DNA of 43,941 nucleotides from an uncultured Arenicella sp. (GCA_937922925.1 CALAKU010000048.1:1-43941), one strand, 5' to 3'. Shown: positions 27,407 through 36,135, numbered from the stretch's first letter. Notes: generated from the sequence alone by a model not told the origin. A program made the numbers and translations.

Positions 27407-28362
27407 AAAGACTCCCGCTTGGCCCGATTATGCTCGATGTGGCTAGCCTTACTTTAAGCGACAAAGAACGAGAAACGCTGGTACATCCATTGGTCGGTGG
27501 TGTCATTCTTTTTGCGCGAAACTATCAAAACCGTGAACAAGTTGCTGCATTAATCAGCGAGATTAAATCACTTCGAAGCCCTGAGTTATTAGTTGCTGTA
27601 GATCAAGAGGGCGGGCGAGTCCAACGATTTAAAGACGGTTTCACTCGCTTGCCTGCGGCCAATAGTTTTGGTGAATCTTGGCAGGCAGATAAGCAAACCG
27701 CGCCTATTAAAGCCTTTGAGTCTGCTGTCACAATGGCCAGTGAGTTAATCGAGGTTGGCGTCGACTTTAGCTTTGCACCGGTGTTTGATGTCGAAACTCA
27801 GGCCAGCGACGTAATTGGTGATCGTAGCTTTCATTCCGATCCTGCGATTGCTGTCGAATTGCTTGGGGCGTATATCGATGGAATGCATGCCGCTGGGATG
27901 GTTGCGATAGGCAAGCATTTTCCGGGCCACGGTGGCGTGGCTGGAGATTCTCATCATTGTCTGCCCTGCGATGAACGAAATCTAGAGCAACTACTCGCGC
28001 ACGATTTACAGCCGTACAAAGAGCTGATTCACGAAATCGATGGTGTCATGACCGCGCATGTCTTATTTGATCGCTGCGATCCGCACATACCAACTTACTC
28101 GCCGTTTTGGTTGAAAACAGTATTGCGTGAGCAACTTGGTTTTCAAGGCGTGGTTTTTAGTGATGATCTCACCATGCAAGGAGCGGTAGATGTGCATGCC
28201 GATATCATCACTCGGGCCGAACAGGCCTTGGCTGCCGGCTGTGATATGGTATTGGTGTGCAATCGGCCAGACCTAAGTGAACAGCTTATCGAGGGTTTGG
28301 ATTTTACCGTCAATGAAAGGCAATCTTTTAGGCTAACCAGGCTGTTAAAACGAACCTCATAA
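27397..28362 (+). CDS. nagZ: NagZ, beta-N-acetylglucosaminidase
   Basis: 321 residues, a glycoside hydrolase family 3 enzyme without signal peptide. It acts in the cytoplasm, releasing GlcNAc from GlcNAc-1,6-anhydroMurNAc peptides during peptidoglycan recycling. Motifs: AVDQEGGRVQRF, GKHFPGHGGVAGDSHHCLP (mobile loop with catalytic histidine), MTAHVLFD, and FSDDLTMQGA with the nucleophile aspartate. In many gammaproteobacteria its products influence AmpR-controlled beta-lactamase, but no ampC or ampR is here. The start is the last step of the ladder described at 27374-27406. Confidence 0.95.
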   Translation: MTLKRLPLGPIMLDVASLTLSDKERETLVHPLVGGVILFARNYQNREQVAALISEIKSLRSPELLVAVDQEGGRVQRFKDGFTRLPAANSFGESWQADKQTAPIKAFESAVTMASELIEVGVDFSFAPVFDVETQASDVIGDRSFHSDPAIAVELLGAYIDGMHAAGMVAIGKHFPGHGGVAGDSHHCLPCDERNLEQLLAHDLQPYKELIHEIDGVMTAHVLFDRCDPHIPTYSPFWLKTVLREQLGFQGVVFSDDLTMQGAVDVHADIITRAEQALAAGCDMVLVCNRPDLSEQLIEGLDFTVNERQSFRLTRLLKRTS

Positions 28363-28476
28363 GCAAATCGAGTATCACTCATCTTTGATGAAAATGTCGC
28401 CTAGATTAAGAGAATTAAAAGGCAAGAAAAATTAGGAAGCACAAAGCTTAAATAAAAAATAGTAAAGAGTATTTTC

Positions 28477-29184
28477 ATGAGCAAATTATTAAAATCGTTG
28501 GCGTGGCTTGCCGTGTTGGGTTTTCCAATTACCCTAGTTTTGTACCACACAGGCCTCATTCATTTTGGCCAAAGCTTTAAGCTTCTAATGGCAACTGGCG
28601 TATTAGCAGCGGTGGTTTTCGTTGTTGCACTTATTTTGCGAGTGCTGAAACGCAATGACGCGCAAATCGTTAACGCCGCTCACCTAGCGATGGTGTTGTC
28701 GATTATTCCTTTGGTTGGTTTAGGCTTGCAGGCTAAAAAGGGTCGATCGGTGCCTGAAATTCATAATATTTCCACCGATACCGTAAACCCACCGCAGTTC
28801 AATAAAATTGTGGCTCTACGAGGCGAAAGCTCGAATTCATTAGAGTACGACGCAAGCGTTTTGGCGCAAGTTCAAGAACAAGCCTATCCCGAAGTAAAGA
28901 CTGCGGTGCTAAATGACGCCCCGCAAAATGTATTTGCCAAAGCTGTGTCGCTGGTTAAAACCCAAGGTTGGGAATTAGTGAATGCAGATGAGGATGCCTT
29001 GGTCATAGAAGCCACTGACACAACCCTTTTGTGGCAATTTAAAGACGATGTGGTTATTCGGATTCGACCTACAGCGCAAGGCGGTTCGAAGATAGACATG
29101 CGCTCAGTTTCCAGAATAGGGCGCAGCGACTTAGGCGCAAACGCGGCTCGTATTTCGGAGTTTTTAAATCAGCTGTCGAACTAA
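28477..29184 (+). CDS. DUF1499 membrane protein
   Basis: 235 residues. Three membrane segments occupy the N-terminal 90 residues (AWLAVLGFPITLVLYHTGLI, LLMATGVLAAVVFVVALIL, HLAMVLSIIPLVGLGL). The DUF1499 domain follows, with PEIHNISTDTVNPPQF at its start, WELVNADEDALVIEATDTT in the middle, and the strongly conserved ending DMRSVSRIGRSDLGANAARISEFL. The function is unknown. It is convergent with bamE across 16 bases and 114 bases downstream of nagZ, so probably separately transcribed. Confidence 0.92.
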   Translation: MSKLLKSLAWLAVLGFPITLVLYHTGLIHFGQSFKLLMATGVLAAVVFVVALILRVLKRNDAQIVNAAHLAMVLSIIPLVGLGLQAKKGRSVPEIHNISTDTVNPPQFNKIVALRGESSNSLEYDASVLAQVQEQAYPEVKTAVLNDAPQNVFAKAVSLVKTQGWELVNADEDALVIEATDTTLLWQFKDDVVIRIRPTAQGGSKIDMRSVSRIGRSDLGANAARISEFLNQLSN

Positions 29185-29200
29185 GCTTTAAGCCAAAAAA

Positions 29201-30064
29201 CTAGCCGTCATTTGATTGTTTTTCGGCTGCTGCTTTAGCGGCCTTTTTAGCTTCTCGCTCAGCCTCCTTAGCTGCTTTTGCAGCCTCACGTTCGGCCTTT
29301 TTAGCGGCAGCGATGGCTTCTCGTTCAGCTTTCTTTGCTGCCCTAGAGGCTTCTTGCTCAGCTTTTTTTGCCGCTCGTGCGGCTTGTTTTTCTGCGCGGC
29401 TTGCTTGTTTGGCGGCCTTAGCGGCTTCTCGTTCCGCCTTTTTTGCAGCGGCCTTTTCAGCTCGCTCTGCGGCTAACGCTGCTTTCGCTGAATCCTTTTC
29501 TGCTTCTTTAGCCGCCTTAGCGGCTACTTTTTCGTTTTGGCTTCTGACTTTACTTGCCCGGCGCTCTTCTTTTTCGGCATCGCGTTTTCGTTGCCGTTCT
29601 AGTTTTTTAATCCGACGCTCAACTGGGTCGCTGCGCTTTAGTATTCCAAGGCGGTTAAAAAGGCCTTTTTCGCGTTGAGTCGGTTTGGTAATCACGGTGC
29701 CGCCGTGGTGGCGGTCTTCGGTAGACGGCTCTAAGGTTTGGATGTTGGCCAATTCCACATCGCCTTTGAGCTCTACGACTTTATCGTCTTTAAATACGAC
29801 GGTGATGAGCCGTTGTTCGGTCTCGCGGCGTTGCTGATCTCGGCGCGAGTAAAAGTAATCCCAGCGTTGTTCGTTAAAGGGGTCTATCACCATTGGTGTG
29901 CCGAGGATAAACAGCACTTCTTGTTTGCTCATTCCAAAGCGAATCTCTTTGAGATCGCTATTGTTGATGATGTTGCCTTGCTGGATATCTGGCTGAAAAG
30001 GCTTGATGCAAGCGCTTAACAAAAGGGCCGAGGCGAGTATTACTGTAGTTAGTTTTAACGTCAT
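29201..30064 (-). CDS. bamE: BamE (SmpA/OmlA) lipoprotein with long Lys/Ala-rich C-terminal tail
   Basis: 287 residues, more than twice the 113 of E. coli BamE. The first 140 are normal: a lipoprotein signal with lipobox LSAC (Cys19), then the BamE fold with IRFGMSKQEVLFILGTPMV, NEQRWDYFY and LITVVFKDDKVVEL. BamE stabilises the BAM complex that inserts outer-membrane proteins. From about residue 145 there is a highly charged stretch built of AKKAERE- and AAKAAK-like units, predicted to be one long helix, ending in EKQSNDG. The base composition of the tail follows the repeat and it has produced long open frames on the opposite strand, which are shadows. It ends a minus-strand run with recN and the GNAT gene upstream. 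Confidence 0.9.
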   Translation of the reverse strand: MTLKLTTVILASALLLSACIKPFQPDIQQGNIINNSDLKEIRFGMSKQEVLFILGTPMVIDPFNEQRWDYFYSRRDQQRRETEQRLITVVFKDDKVVELKGDVELANIQTLEPSTEDRHHGGTVITKPTQREKGLFNRLGILKRSDPVERRIKKLERQRKRDAEKEERRASKVRSQNEKVAAKAAKEAEKDSAKAALAAERAEKAAAKKAEREAAKAAKQASRAEKQAARAAKKAEQEASRAAKKAEREAIAAAKKAEREAAKAAKEAEREAKKAAKAAAEKQSNDG

Positions 30065-30170
30065 TGTTGGTTTGATTGTAACGTCGTCGTTTCTTAGATG
30101 TTGTTGAATGGTGTTGTAGATGATAGCGCTTAGGAATTTGCCGCAAAGACTCCAAACAACTCTGTTGTTG

Positions 30171-30656
30171 TTAGGATTTAGCTTGGTTCAATTCAAGTAA
30201 TACCGCTATCTCATCGCAGTTTTCGAACTTGTAGCAGTTTACACAAATTCCCCAAACTTTTTCTGGAAATATCTCTTTTGTCACGGTGCGAAAACCAAGG
30301 TTGTGAAAGAACTCTGGCACGTAGGTCAATGCCATCAAACGGCCCACATTGCGCTCTTTGGCGATACCAATAAGTTGTTCGACGATCCTGCGGCCTAACC
30401 CTCTGCCTTTAATATCTGGTGCCACCATTAAGCTTCGTATTTCGGCCAGCTCAGGTGTGAAGTGTTCTAGTGATCCGCAAGCGATTACCGTTTGCTTCTC
30501 TTCAATGAGCAAAAAGTGTTCGAGGTTATTGGCCAAATCCTGCTTGGTTCGCGGTAATAAATCGCCGAGTTTTGCATAATGATTCAATAGCTTTTGAATC
30601 CCTGGAATATCCTCAGGTCGAGCAGAGCGCACTTGTGCGTCTTGAGTTATGTTCAT
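30171..30656 (-). CDS. Short GNAT N-acetyltransferase, probable N-acetylglutamate synthase
   Basis: 161 residues from the ATG at 30654-30656, whose A is the last base of the recN stop (TGATG overlap). The GNAT fold shows AEIRSLMVAPDIKGRGLGRRIVEQLIGIAKERNV with the acetyl-CoA loop GRGLGRR. KLGDLLPRTKQDL at the start and PEFFHNLGFRTVTKEIFPEKVW followed by a CVNCYKFENCDE cysteine cluster match the short N-acetylglutamate synthases, including the ArgA domain fused to ArgH in some marine gammaproteobacteria. It would then make N-acetylglutamate, the first step of arginine synthesis. No arg genes adjoin it, so the substrate is inferred from sequence only. Confidence 0.82.
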   Translation of the reverse strand: MNITQDAQVRSARPEDIPGIQKLLNHYAKLGDLLPRTKQDLANNLEHFLLIEEKQTVIACGSLEHFTPELAEIRSLMVAPDIKGRGLGRRIVEQLIGIAKERNVGRLMALTYVPEFFHNLGFRTVTKEIFPEKVWGICVNCYKFENCDEIAVLLELNQAKS

Positions 30657-32356
30657 CAAGCGGTTTTCTCAGCCTGAGCTGAGTCCAACATTTCTTGCGC
30701 ATGAGCGCGAGTGCGTTCGGTTATTTCGTGGCCACCGAGCATGCGCGCAATCTCTGCTGTGCGTAGACTGTCGTTCAGCGGTAATAGGGTAGAGTAGGTT
30801 TCTTCTTTTGTCGCAACTTTGTCAATTAACAGATGGTGCTCTCCTTGAGCCGCGACCTGCGGTTGATGAGTAATGCAAATCACTTGGGCGTTTCTACCAA
30901 GCCTGCGCAAACGACTGCCGACCATTTGCGCGATCTTGCCACCAACACCAACGTCAACCTCGTCGAAAACCAGAGTGGGCGTGTCGGATTTGGCGCTGGT
31001 GATAACCTGAATCGCTAGGCTGATTCTGGACAATTCACCACCAGAAGCCGTTTTTTGTAAGGGTTTGAGTGGTACGCCGTAGTTGGTTGAAACTAAGTAC
31101 TCGATTCGATCAACACCGTGTTCGGAAATAACAACGTCGTCGCTGATTTTTGGTTCGACCACGATCTCTACTTTGCCGCCTTTCATGCCCAAATCTTGCA
31201 TTTGGTCGGTAATCGAAAGTGATAAATGGCGAGCAACTTCCTGACGTTTTGATGAAACGGAAGCCGCTATCTTGTGGTACTGCTCAGTCAGTCCGCGAAT
31301 CTCTTTTTCTAACTTCTCAGGCTTATTATTTAAGTTGGTTAAAGCGTCGAACTCAGCTTGTAATTGTTGGTAGCGTGCGAGTAACTCAGCTTCAGAACAA
31401 CGGTGCTTGCGAGCTAGGTTGATTAAGGTATCCCGCCGTTGTTCGACTTCAGACAAGCGTTCAGGATTTTGTTCGATATGAGAGCGCGACTGGACGATTA
31501 AGGCGCCAGACTCTTCAATTTGCGCCAACGCAGAGTTCAATAGACTCTGAGCCTCGGCCAAATTTGGTTCAACTTCGCAGACCTCGTTGAGTTGATGAAT
31601 TACGCGGCCAAGGTCGCTGCTGACATTGTGATCTTCATTTTCAAGCAAGGCATCTTTGGCGGTGTCTATCGACAACAGCAGCTCCTTGGCATTGCTGAGC
31701 CTGGCGTGTTCTAGCTCAAGATCGTCAAATTCTTGTTCAACAAGGTCGGCGTCGGCAAGCTCGTTCAACTGAAACGACATAAGGTCTAAACGATCTTGAG
31801 CATCATGATGGTTTTGCTCAGCCCCATTAAGTTCTTTCTGCAGACGATTGATTTTAGAGGCGAGGGCGGCCATGGCGCCAAGGCGATCATTGTGGTCAGA
31901 AAATTGGTCGATGATATGGCGTTGATCGCTCAATCGTAGCAATGATTGATGCTCGTGCTGGCCATGCAAATCCACCAACATAAGGCCAAGTTCCTTAAGG
32001 CTGCTCAAGGTAGTGGGCTGGTCGTTCACATAGCATTTTGTGGGCTTATTACGCCGCAGAATGCGTCTGACCAAACAATAATTGGGGTCGTCGCCGCCAA
32101 GGTCTTTGCTCGCTAGCCATTCTTGAACAGACTTTAAATTGGCTAGGGAAAATAGGGCTGTGATCTCGCATTGATCTTCGTCGTGGCGAATCTGATCATT
32201 TTCAGCTCTTGCGCCGAGTAGTAGATTTAAAGCACCTAGGACAATGGACTTGCCCGCGCCGGTTTCGCCCGTGACCACCGTTAAGCCGCTATCGAGTTCA
32301 AGCTCAATGTGTTTGATGATCGCAAAGTTGCGAATTGAGAGTTCAATAAGGGCCAT
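30656..32356 (-). CDS. recN: RecN, DNA-repair SMC-like ATPase
   Basis: 566 residues, near the 553 of E. coli RecN. Walker A is TGETGAGKS (29-37) at the N-terminus. A long coiled-coil region follows (about 155-360), then the C-terminal half with ASGGELSRISLAIQVI (signature), PTLVFDEVDVGVGG (Walker B) and ICITHQPQVAAQGEHH. It aids double-strand break repair and is usually in the SOS regulon; no LexA box was recognised in the 38 bases before it. It is co-directional with nadK, a common pairing. Confidence 0.95.
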   Translation of the reverse strand: MALIELSIRNFAIIKHIELELDSGLTVVTGETGAGKSIVLGALNLLLGARAENDQIRHDEDQCEITALFSLANLKSVQEWLASKDLGGDDPNYCLVRRILRRNKPTKCYVNDQPTTLSSLKELGLMLVDLHGQHEHQSLLRLSDQRHIIDQFSDHNDRLGAMAALASKINRLQKELNGAEQNHHDAQDRLDLMSFQLNELADADLVEQEFDDLELEHARLSNAKELLLSIDTAKDALLENEDHNVSSDLGRVIHQLNEVCEVEPNLAEAQSLLNSALAQIEESGALIVQSRSHIEQNPERLSEVEQRRDTLINLARKHRCSEAELLARYQQLQAEFDALTNLNNKPEKLEKEIRGLTEQYHKIAASVSSKRQEVARHLSLSITDQMQDLGMKGGKVEIVVEPKISDDVVISEHGVDRIEYLVSTNYGVPLKPLQKTASGGELSRISLAIQVITSAKSDTPTLVFDEVDVGVGGKIAQMVGSRLRRLGRNAQVICITHQPQVAAQGEHHLLIDKVATKEETYSTLLPLNDSLRTAEIARMLGGHEITERTRAHAQEMLDSAQAEKTA

Positions 32357-32394
32357 AGTGTTTATCTAATAAAGCTTTCTGTGTACGCGATCAA

Positions 32395-33273
32395 CTAGTC
32401 TTGCGGCTGAGCGCCGCCCCAACCCAGTTTTGCTCTTAACATAGCAAAATAGTCGTAGTTTGGAGTATGCACAAATCTGGCGGAATTTTTAGATCGTGTC
32501 ACTTTGATAATCTCATCGCCCACTAGATTGCATCCAATCAAACCATCGGCGGAAACATGTGCGCAGTTTTGGGTTTTATTGTGAATGGTAAATTCGAAAA
32601 CAGACGCGGCGGGCAAAGTGATGGGGCGGTTCGAAAGCGTATGCGGTGACACTGGAACCATCGAAATCACATCGGTGCCAGGATGCATAATGGCACCGCC
32701 AGCCGAGAGCGCATAGGCCGTTGAGCCAGTCGGAGTGCACAAGATCACGCCATCTGAACGAGCATTGGTCACAAATTGGTTGTTGACCTTTACTTGCCAA
32801 GCAATGAGTTTTTCCAGCGCGTGCCGACCTATCACGATGTCGTTGAGAGCGGTTTGCTTAAATATGGATTTGTTATCGCGGCTGACCTCGACATCCAGCA
32901 TCATGCGGTGTTCGATACTGTAGTCGCCCCCCAAGATGGTATCGATCTCACTTAACATGTCGGCTTGCGCAATGTCAGTTAAGAAACCAAGGTGGCCTAA
33001 ATTAACCCCTACAACAGGGACATTGTGATCAGCCATGTGGCGCGCCACGTGCAGCATGGTTCCGTCGCCACCAATGACAATGGCTAGATCGATATCGGTA
33101 TTAAGGGTTTCAAGCGCGATCTCTTGAGACAGCTCACGCGCGATTTCAGCGGCCGTGGTGTGGCCGATCATCACCTTTACACCTTTGGATTCAAGATGTT
33201 GGCTCAAGCGCTTAATAGGCTGCTCAACGCTAGGGTCGCGATATTTACCGAACAGTCCGACAGTTTTAAACAT
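32395..33273 (-). CDS. nadK: NAD kinase
   Basis: 292 residues, identical in length to E. coli NadK. Motifs: VIGGDGTMLHVAR (GGDGT 68-72), GVNLGHLGFLTDI, NDIVIGRHALEKL, and NARSDGVILCTPTGSTAYALSAGG. It phosphorylates NAD to NADP in the cytoplasm. It is divergent from hrcA across 131 bases, mirroring the conserved grpE/nadK/recN neighbourhood of other gammaproteobacteria, with hrcA in place of grpE. Confidence 0.96.
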   Translation of the reverse strand: MFKTVGLFGKYRDPSVEQPIKRLSQHLESKGVKVMIGHTTAAEIARELSQEIALETLNTDIDLAIVIGGDGTMLHVARHMADHNVPVVGVNLGHLGFLTDIAQADMLSEIDTILGGDYSIEHRMMLDVEVSRDNKSIFKQTALNDIVIGRHALEKLIAWQVKVNNQFVTNARSDGVILCTPTGSTAYALSAGGAIMHPGTDVISMVPVSPHTLSNRPITLPAASVFEFTIHNKTQNCAHVSADGLIGCNLVGDEIIKVTRSKNSARFVHTPNYDYFAMLRAKLGWGGAQPQD

Positions 33274-33309
33274 GCCAATTATGCTTTATGATTATTGGGC
33301 CAGCATTGT

Positions 33310-33322
33310 CGCCAATTTGGCG
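33310..33322. repeat. Short inverted repeat between nadK and hrcA
   Basis: CGCCAA-T-TTGGCG is a perfect 6-bp dyad with one central base in the divergent promoter region. It is not a CIRCE element. It could be an operator, but a 13-base dyad may also occur by chance. Confidence 0.25.
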
Positions 33323-33404
33323 GTGTTTTGTCTAGCTCGATGTTTATGGCGACATTTTAAGTTTGCATCGCATCTATTTGATTTAAAGGCATTTTGCACT
33401 ATAT

Positions 33405-34448
33405 ATGGCTCTTGATAACCGTTCAGAAACCGTCCTAAAAACGCTGGTAAAAACCTACATCGAGCAAGGCCAGCCTGTGGGTTCGCGCACCTTATCCAAA
33501 TTACCCCAACTGGGCGTAAGTTCGGCGACGGTGCGTAATGTGATGTCTGATCTGGAAGAATTAGGCTTGATTACCTCGCCACACACCTCCGCAGGGCGCA
33601 TCCCGACGTCGCAAGGTTACCGCTTGTTTGTCGACAGCATGGTAAGAGCCTCGACCATTGATCGAGACCATTTGAAGGAGTTGGCCAGTAAGTTTGATTC
33701 GCAAGCTGACCCCGCCGCCTTATTAGCTCATGCCTCGGATATGGTTTCCGAGTTAACTCAGTTTGCGGGCGTCGTGGTCTTACCCAGTTTGTCGGCGACC
33801 CGGTTTCATCAATTAGAATTTATGCGTTTGTCTGAGTCGCGAGTGTTGGCGATTTTGGTCACCGACGATGGCCGAGTACAAAACCGAGTGTTACCTACCG
33901 CCGATGGCTTTAGTGATTCTGAGTTGGTCGAAGCGGCTAACTTTTTTAACCACCGTTACAAAGGCAACACCTTGGATGATGTCCGTCGTTTCGTCGTGCG
34001 AGACATGCAACAAGACAACGACGAGATGCACAGGCTTAATCAATCTGCAATAAAGGCCGCCAATGACATTATTTCAGAGGAAGACTCAAACGCTGGTGGC
34101 GATGTGGTTGTATCTGGCGAGCAAAAGCTATTAGATGTGCCCGATTTATGCCAAATAGAAACATTACAGAAGCTATTCGACACCTTTAAAACCAAGCGCG
34201 ATTTACTGGATTTACTCGATCGCTCGATGAAAGCCGATGGGGTTAGTGTGTTTATTGGTGAAGAATCTGGGTACAGCGCTCTGGGCGAATGCAGCGTAAT
34301 AGCGAGCCCCTATGAAGCCGATGGGAAAATTCTAGGCACTTTAGGGGTTATTGGCCCCACAAGGATGGCCTACGATGAGGTTATTTCAGTCGTGGATATT
34401 ACCGCCAAACTTTTAAGCCAAGCCTTAAACGCCAACGCTGCAAAATAA
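33405..34448 (+). CDS. hrcA: HrcA, heat-inducible transcription repressor
   Basis: 347 residues. The N-terminal winged helix reads RSETVLKTLVKTYIEQGQPVGSRTLSK followed by GVSSATVRNVMSDLEELGLI and SPHTSAGRIPTSQGYRLFVD, all hallmark HrcA blocks. The C-terminal half includes FIGEESGYSALGECSVIASPY and GTLGVIGPTRMAYDEVISVVD. HrcA represses groE or dnaK operons by binding CIRCE inverted repeats, and GroEL activates it. It normally precedes grpE-dnaK-dnaJ; here none follows. No CIRCE was found by eye in this window, so any target must lie elsewhere. Confidence 0.95.
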   Translation: MALDNRSETVLKTLVKTYIEQGQPVGSRTLSKLPQLGVSSATVRNVMSDLEELGLITSPHTSAGRIPTSQGYRLFVDSMVRASTIDRDHLKELASKFDSQADPAALLAHASDMVSELTQFAGVVVLPSLSATRFHQLEFMRLSESRVLAILVTDDGRVQNRVLPTADGFSDSELVEAANFFNHRYKGNTLDDVRRFVVRDMQQDNDEMHRLNQSAIKAANDIISEEDSNAGGDVVVSGEQKLLDVPDLCQIETLQKLFDTFKTKRDLLDLLDRSMKADGVSVFIGEESGYSALGECSVIASPYEADGKILGTLGVIGPTRMAYDEVISVVDITAKLLSQALNANAAK

Positions 34449-34656
34449 GTCTTAATAGCGACTTTCTCAGTTGCTTAATGGTTTGCTCTATTCACGTCGG
34501 CTTAGATAAACTTTTCTACAAATTTTTAGCACCAATCTATTTGACCATTCAGGTGAATAAGTGAGTTCAGATCATATTGATATATGAGTCGATCTCACCA
34601 AGGCCTCAATAGCATTGGCTATACTCGTTTTAGTTAAAAACACAGAGGGTCTCGCA

Positions 34657-35832
34657 ATGAGCGAAAAAGCATTTGATATTGTTATCTATGGTGCCACCGG
34701 TTTCACGGGTCGATTGGTGGCTGAATACATGCATCAGCAATATGGCAATGGTGAATTTGTTACTTGGGCGATGGCGGGCCGCAGCCAAAGTAAACTTGAA
34801 GCCGTGCGCGATGAGATGGGTTTGCCAGAGTCAACACCACTCGTGGTAGCCGATACCAGCGATGTAGCTAGCATGCAAGCAATGGCAGCCCAAACACATT
34901 GTGTTCTAACAACGGTGGGGCCTTATCAGCTTTATGGGTCGGGCCTTGTCGAGGTTTGCGCTAAGTCGGGCGTTGATTACGTGGATTTGTGCGGTGAACC
35001 GGTTTGGATGCACAAAATGATCAAAGCGCACGAAGCAGAAGCAAAAGCCTCGGGCGCTCGCATCGTGTTTTCTTGTGGTTTTGATTCCGTCCCTTCAGAT
35101 CTTGGCGTTTTGTTGCTTCAAGATATCGCCAAAGAAAAGCACGGCGCTCCCTGTCACACGATCGACTGTCGCGTGCGAAAAATGAAAGGTACGTTTTCAG
35201 GTGGAACCGCCGCGAGCTTAACGGCGACCATGGCGTCGGCCAAAGCCAACCCAGAAGAATTTCAACTATTGATAAACCCTTTTTCATTAACGCCTGGGTT
35301 CCAAGGCGCTGAACAGCCTGACGGCCAAAGCATTAGCTATTCTGACGAATTAAACAGTTGGCAAGCGCCGTTTGTTATGGCTGCGATCAACACCCGTAAT
35401 GTGCACCGAAGTAATTTTTTAATGGGGCATCCTTACGGAGAGGATTTCAAATACTCAGAGATGACGCTCACTGGGGACGGCGACAAGGGCAGAGAGATTG
35501 CCGAAATGGTCGCGAATGATCGCAGCCTATCAAGCAAAGATGCGCCAAAACCTGGCGAGGGCCCTAGCAAAGAAGAGCGAGAAAATGGTCTCTACGATCT
35601 TTTGTATATCGGGCACGTAGACGGCAAGCCACCGGTGATTGTTTCGGTAAAGGGCGATCGCGACCCAGGCTATGGGTCGACCTCCAAGATGATCGCTGAG
35701 AGTGCGATTTGTTTGATCAACGAGGCATCAAACACCAGTGGCGGAATTTGGACAACCGCGCCAGCAATGGGCAAAAAGTTGATCAAAAGATTAGAAGACA
35801 ATGCTGGGCTGAGCTTTAGCGAAGGTTACTAA
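34657..35832 (+). CDS. Saccharopine dehydrogenase-like NAD(P)-binding reductase
   Basis: 391 residues from the ATG at 34657, which has GAGGG eight bases upstream; the frame stays open for 14 more codons. The Rossmann start is DIVIYGATGFTGRLVAEYM (glycines 12-18), followed by MAGRSQSKL and VLTTVGPYQLYGSGLVEVCAKSG, then VDYVDLCGEPVWM. These match the saccharopine-dehydrogenase-like family that includes the mycobacterial trans-acting enoyl reductase and eukaryotic SCCPDH. There is no membrane segment. The substrate is unknown; reduction of a lipid intermediate is a possibility. TATACT at 34620-34625 is a plausible -10. Monocistronic. Confidence 0.88.
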   Translation: MSEKAFDIVIYGATGFTGRLVAEYMHQQYGNGEFVTWAMAGRSQSKLEAVRDEMGLPESTPLVVADTSDVASMQAMAAQTHCVLTTVGPYQLYGSGLVEVCAKSGVDYVDLCGEPVWMHKMIKAHEAEAKASGARIVFSCGFDSVPSDLGVLLLQDIAKEKHGAPCHTIDCRVRKMKGTFSGGTAASLTATMASAKANPEEFQLLINPFSLTPGFQGAEQPDGQSISYSDELNSWQAPFVMAAINTRNVHRSNFLMGHPYGEDFKYSEMTLTGDGDKGREIAEMVANDRSLSSKDAPKPGEGPSKEERENGLYDLLYIGHVDGKPPVIVSVKGDRDPGYGSTSKMIAESAICLINEASNTSGGIWTTAPAMGKKLIKRLEDNAGLSFSEGY

Positions 35833-36006
35833 GACTCAGTTAGGTTTAGTCGTCTCAAAACCGCTCTTTTCAAAACTGCTCTTTATTGAAAGCTGGGAGC
35901 GTCCTCTGCGATCGACCGTAATTAATAATCTATGTTGTTGGCTTACAAGATATGCAGCTAAAAATAGGGCGGAAAGTAGATTGGTAGACTATAAGGTCTA
36001 TTCCAG

Positions 36007-36091
36007 TGGTACCGAGGGCCGGAATCGAACCGGCACTCCCGAAGGAACCGGATTTTGAATCCGGCGCGTCTACCAGTTCCGCCACCCCGGC
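36007..36091 (-). tRNA. tRNA-Leu (anticodon CAA)
   Basis: The minus strand folds as a class II tRNA of 85 bases with encoded CCA (complement of 36007-36009). Acceptor GCCGGGG pairs with CCTCGGT; the anticodon stem CCGGA/TCCGG encloses loop TTCAAAA with anticodon CAA; the variable arm is TCC-TTCG-GGA; the T-arm holds GGTTCGATTCC. It resembles E. coli leuX and reads UUG. The discriminator base is A, as leucine identity requires. Confidence 0.96.
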
Positions 36092-36105
36092 TCACTGGAG
36101 GCGCG

Positions 36106-36135
36106 ATTATAAAGGGCCTTATCAAGAATGATCAA
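36106..36135 (-). promoter_or_regulatory. Sigma-70 promoter of tRNA-Leu
   Basis: On the minus strand TTGATC (36130-36135) and a perfect TATAAT (36106-36111) are separated by 18 bases. A GC-rich discriminator (CGCGCC) follows, typical of stringently controlled stable-RNA promoters. Transcription should begin about 36099, eight bases before the tRNA. Confidence 0.75.

Noticed and set aside
29313-29678. 121-residue Ala/Ser/Phe-rich open frame opposite the bamE tail
   Set aside because: It is a by-product of the Lys/Ala-rich codons on the other strand; it has no homology-like motifs and no ribosome-binding site.
35984-36002. Terminator after tRNA-Leu (TAGAC ... GTCTA)
   Set aside because: The stem is only 5 bp and lacks an adjacent T-run on the minus strand.
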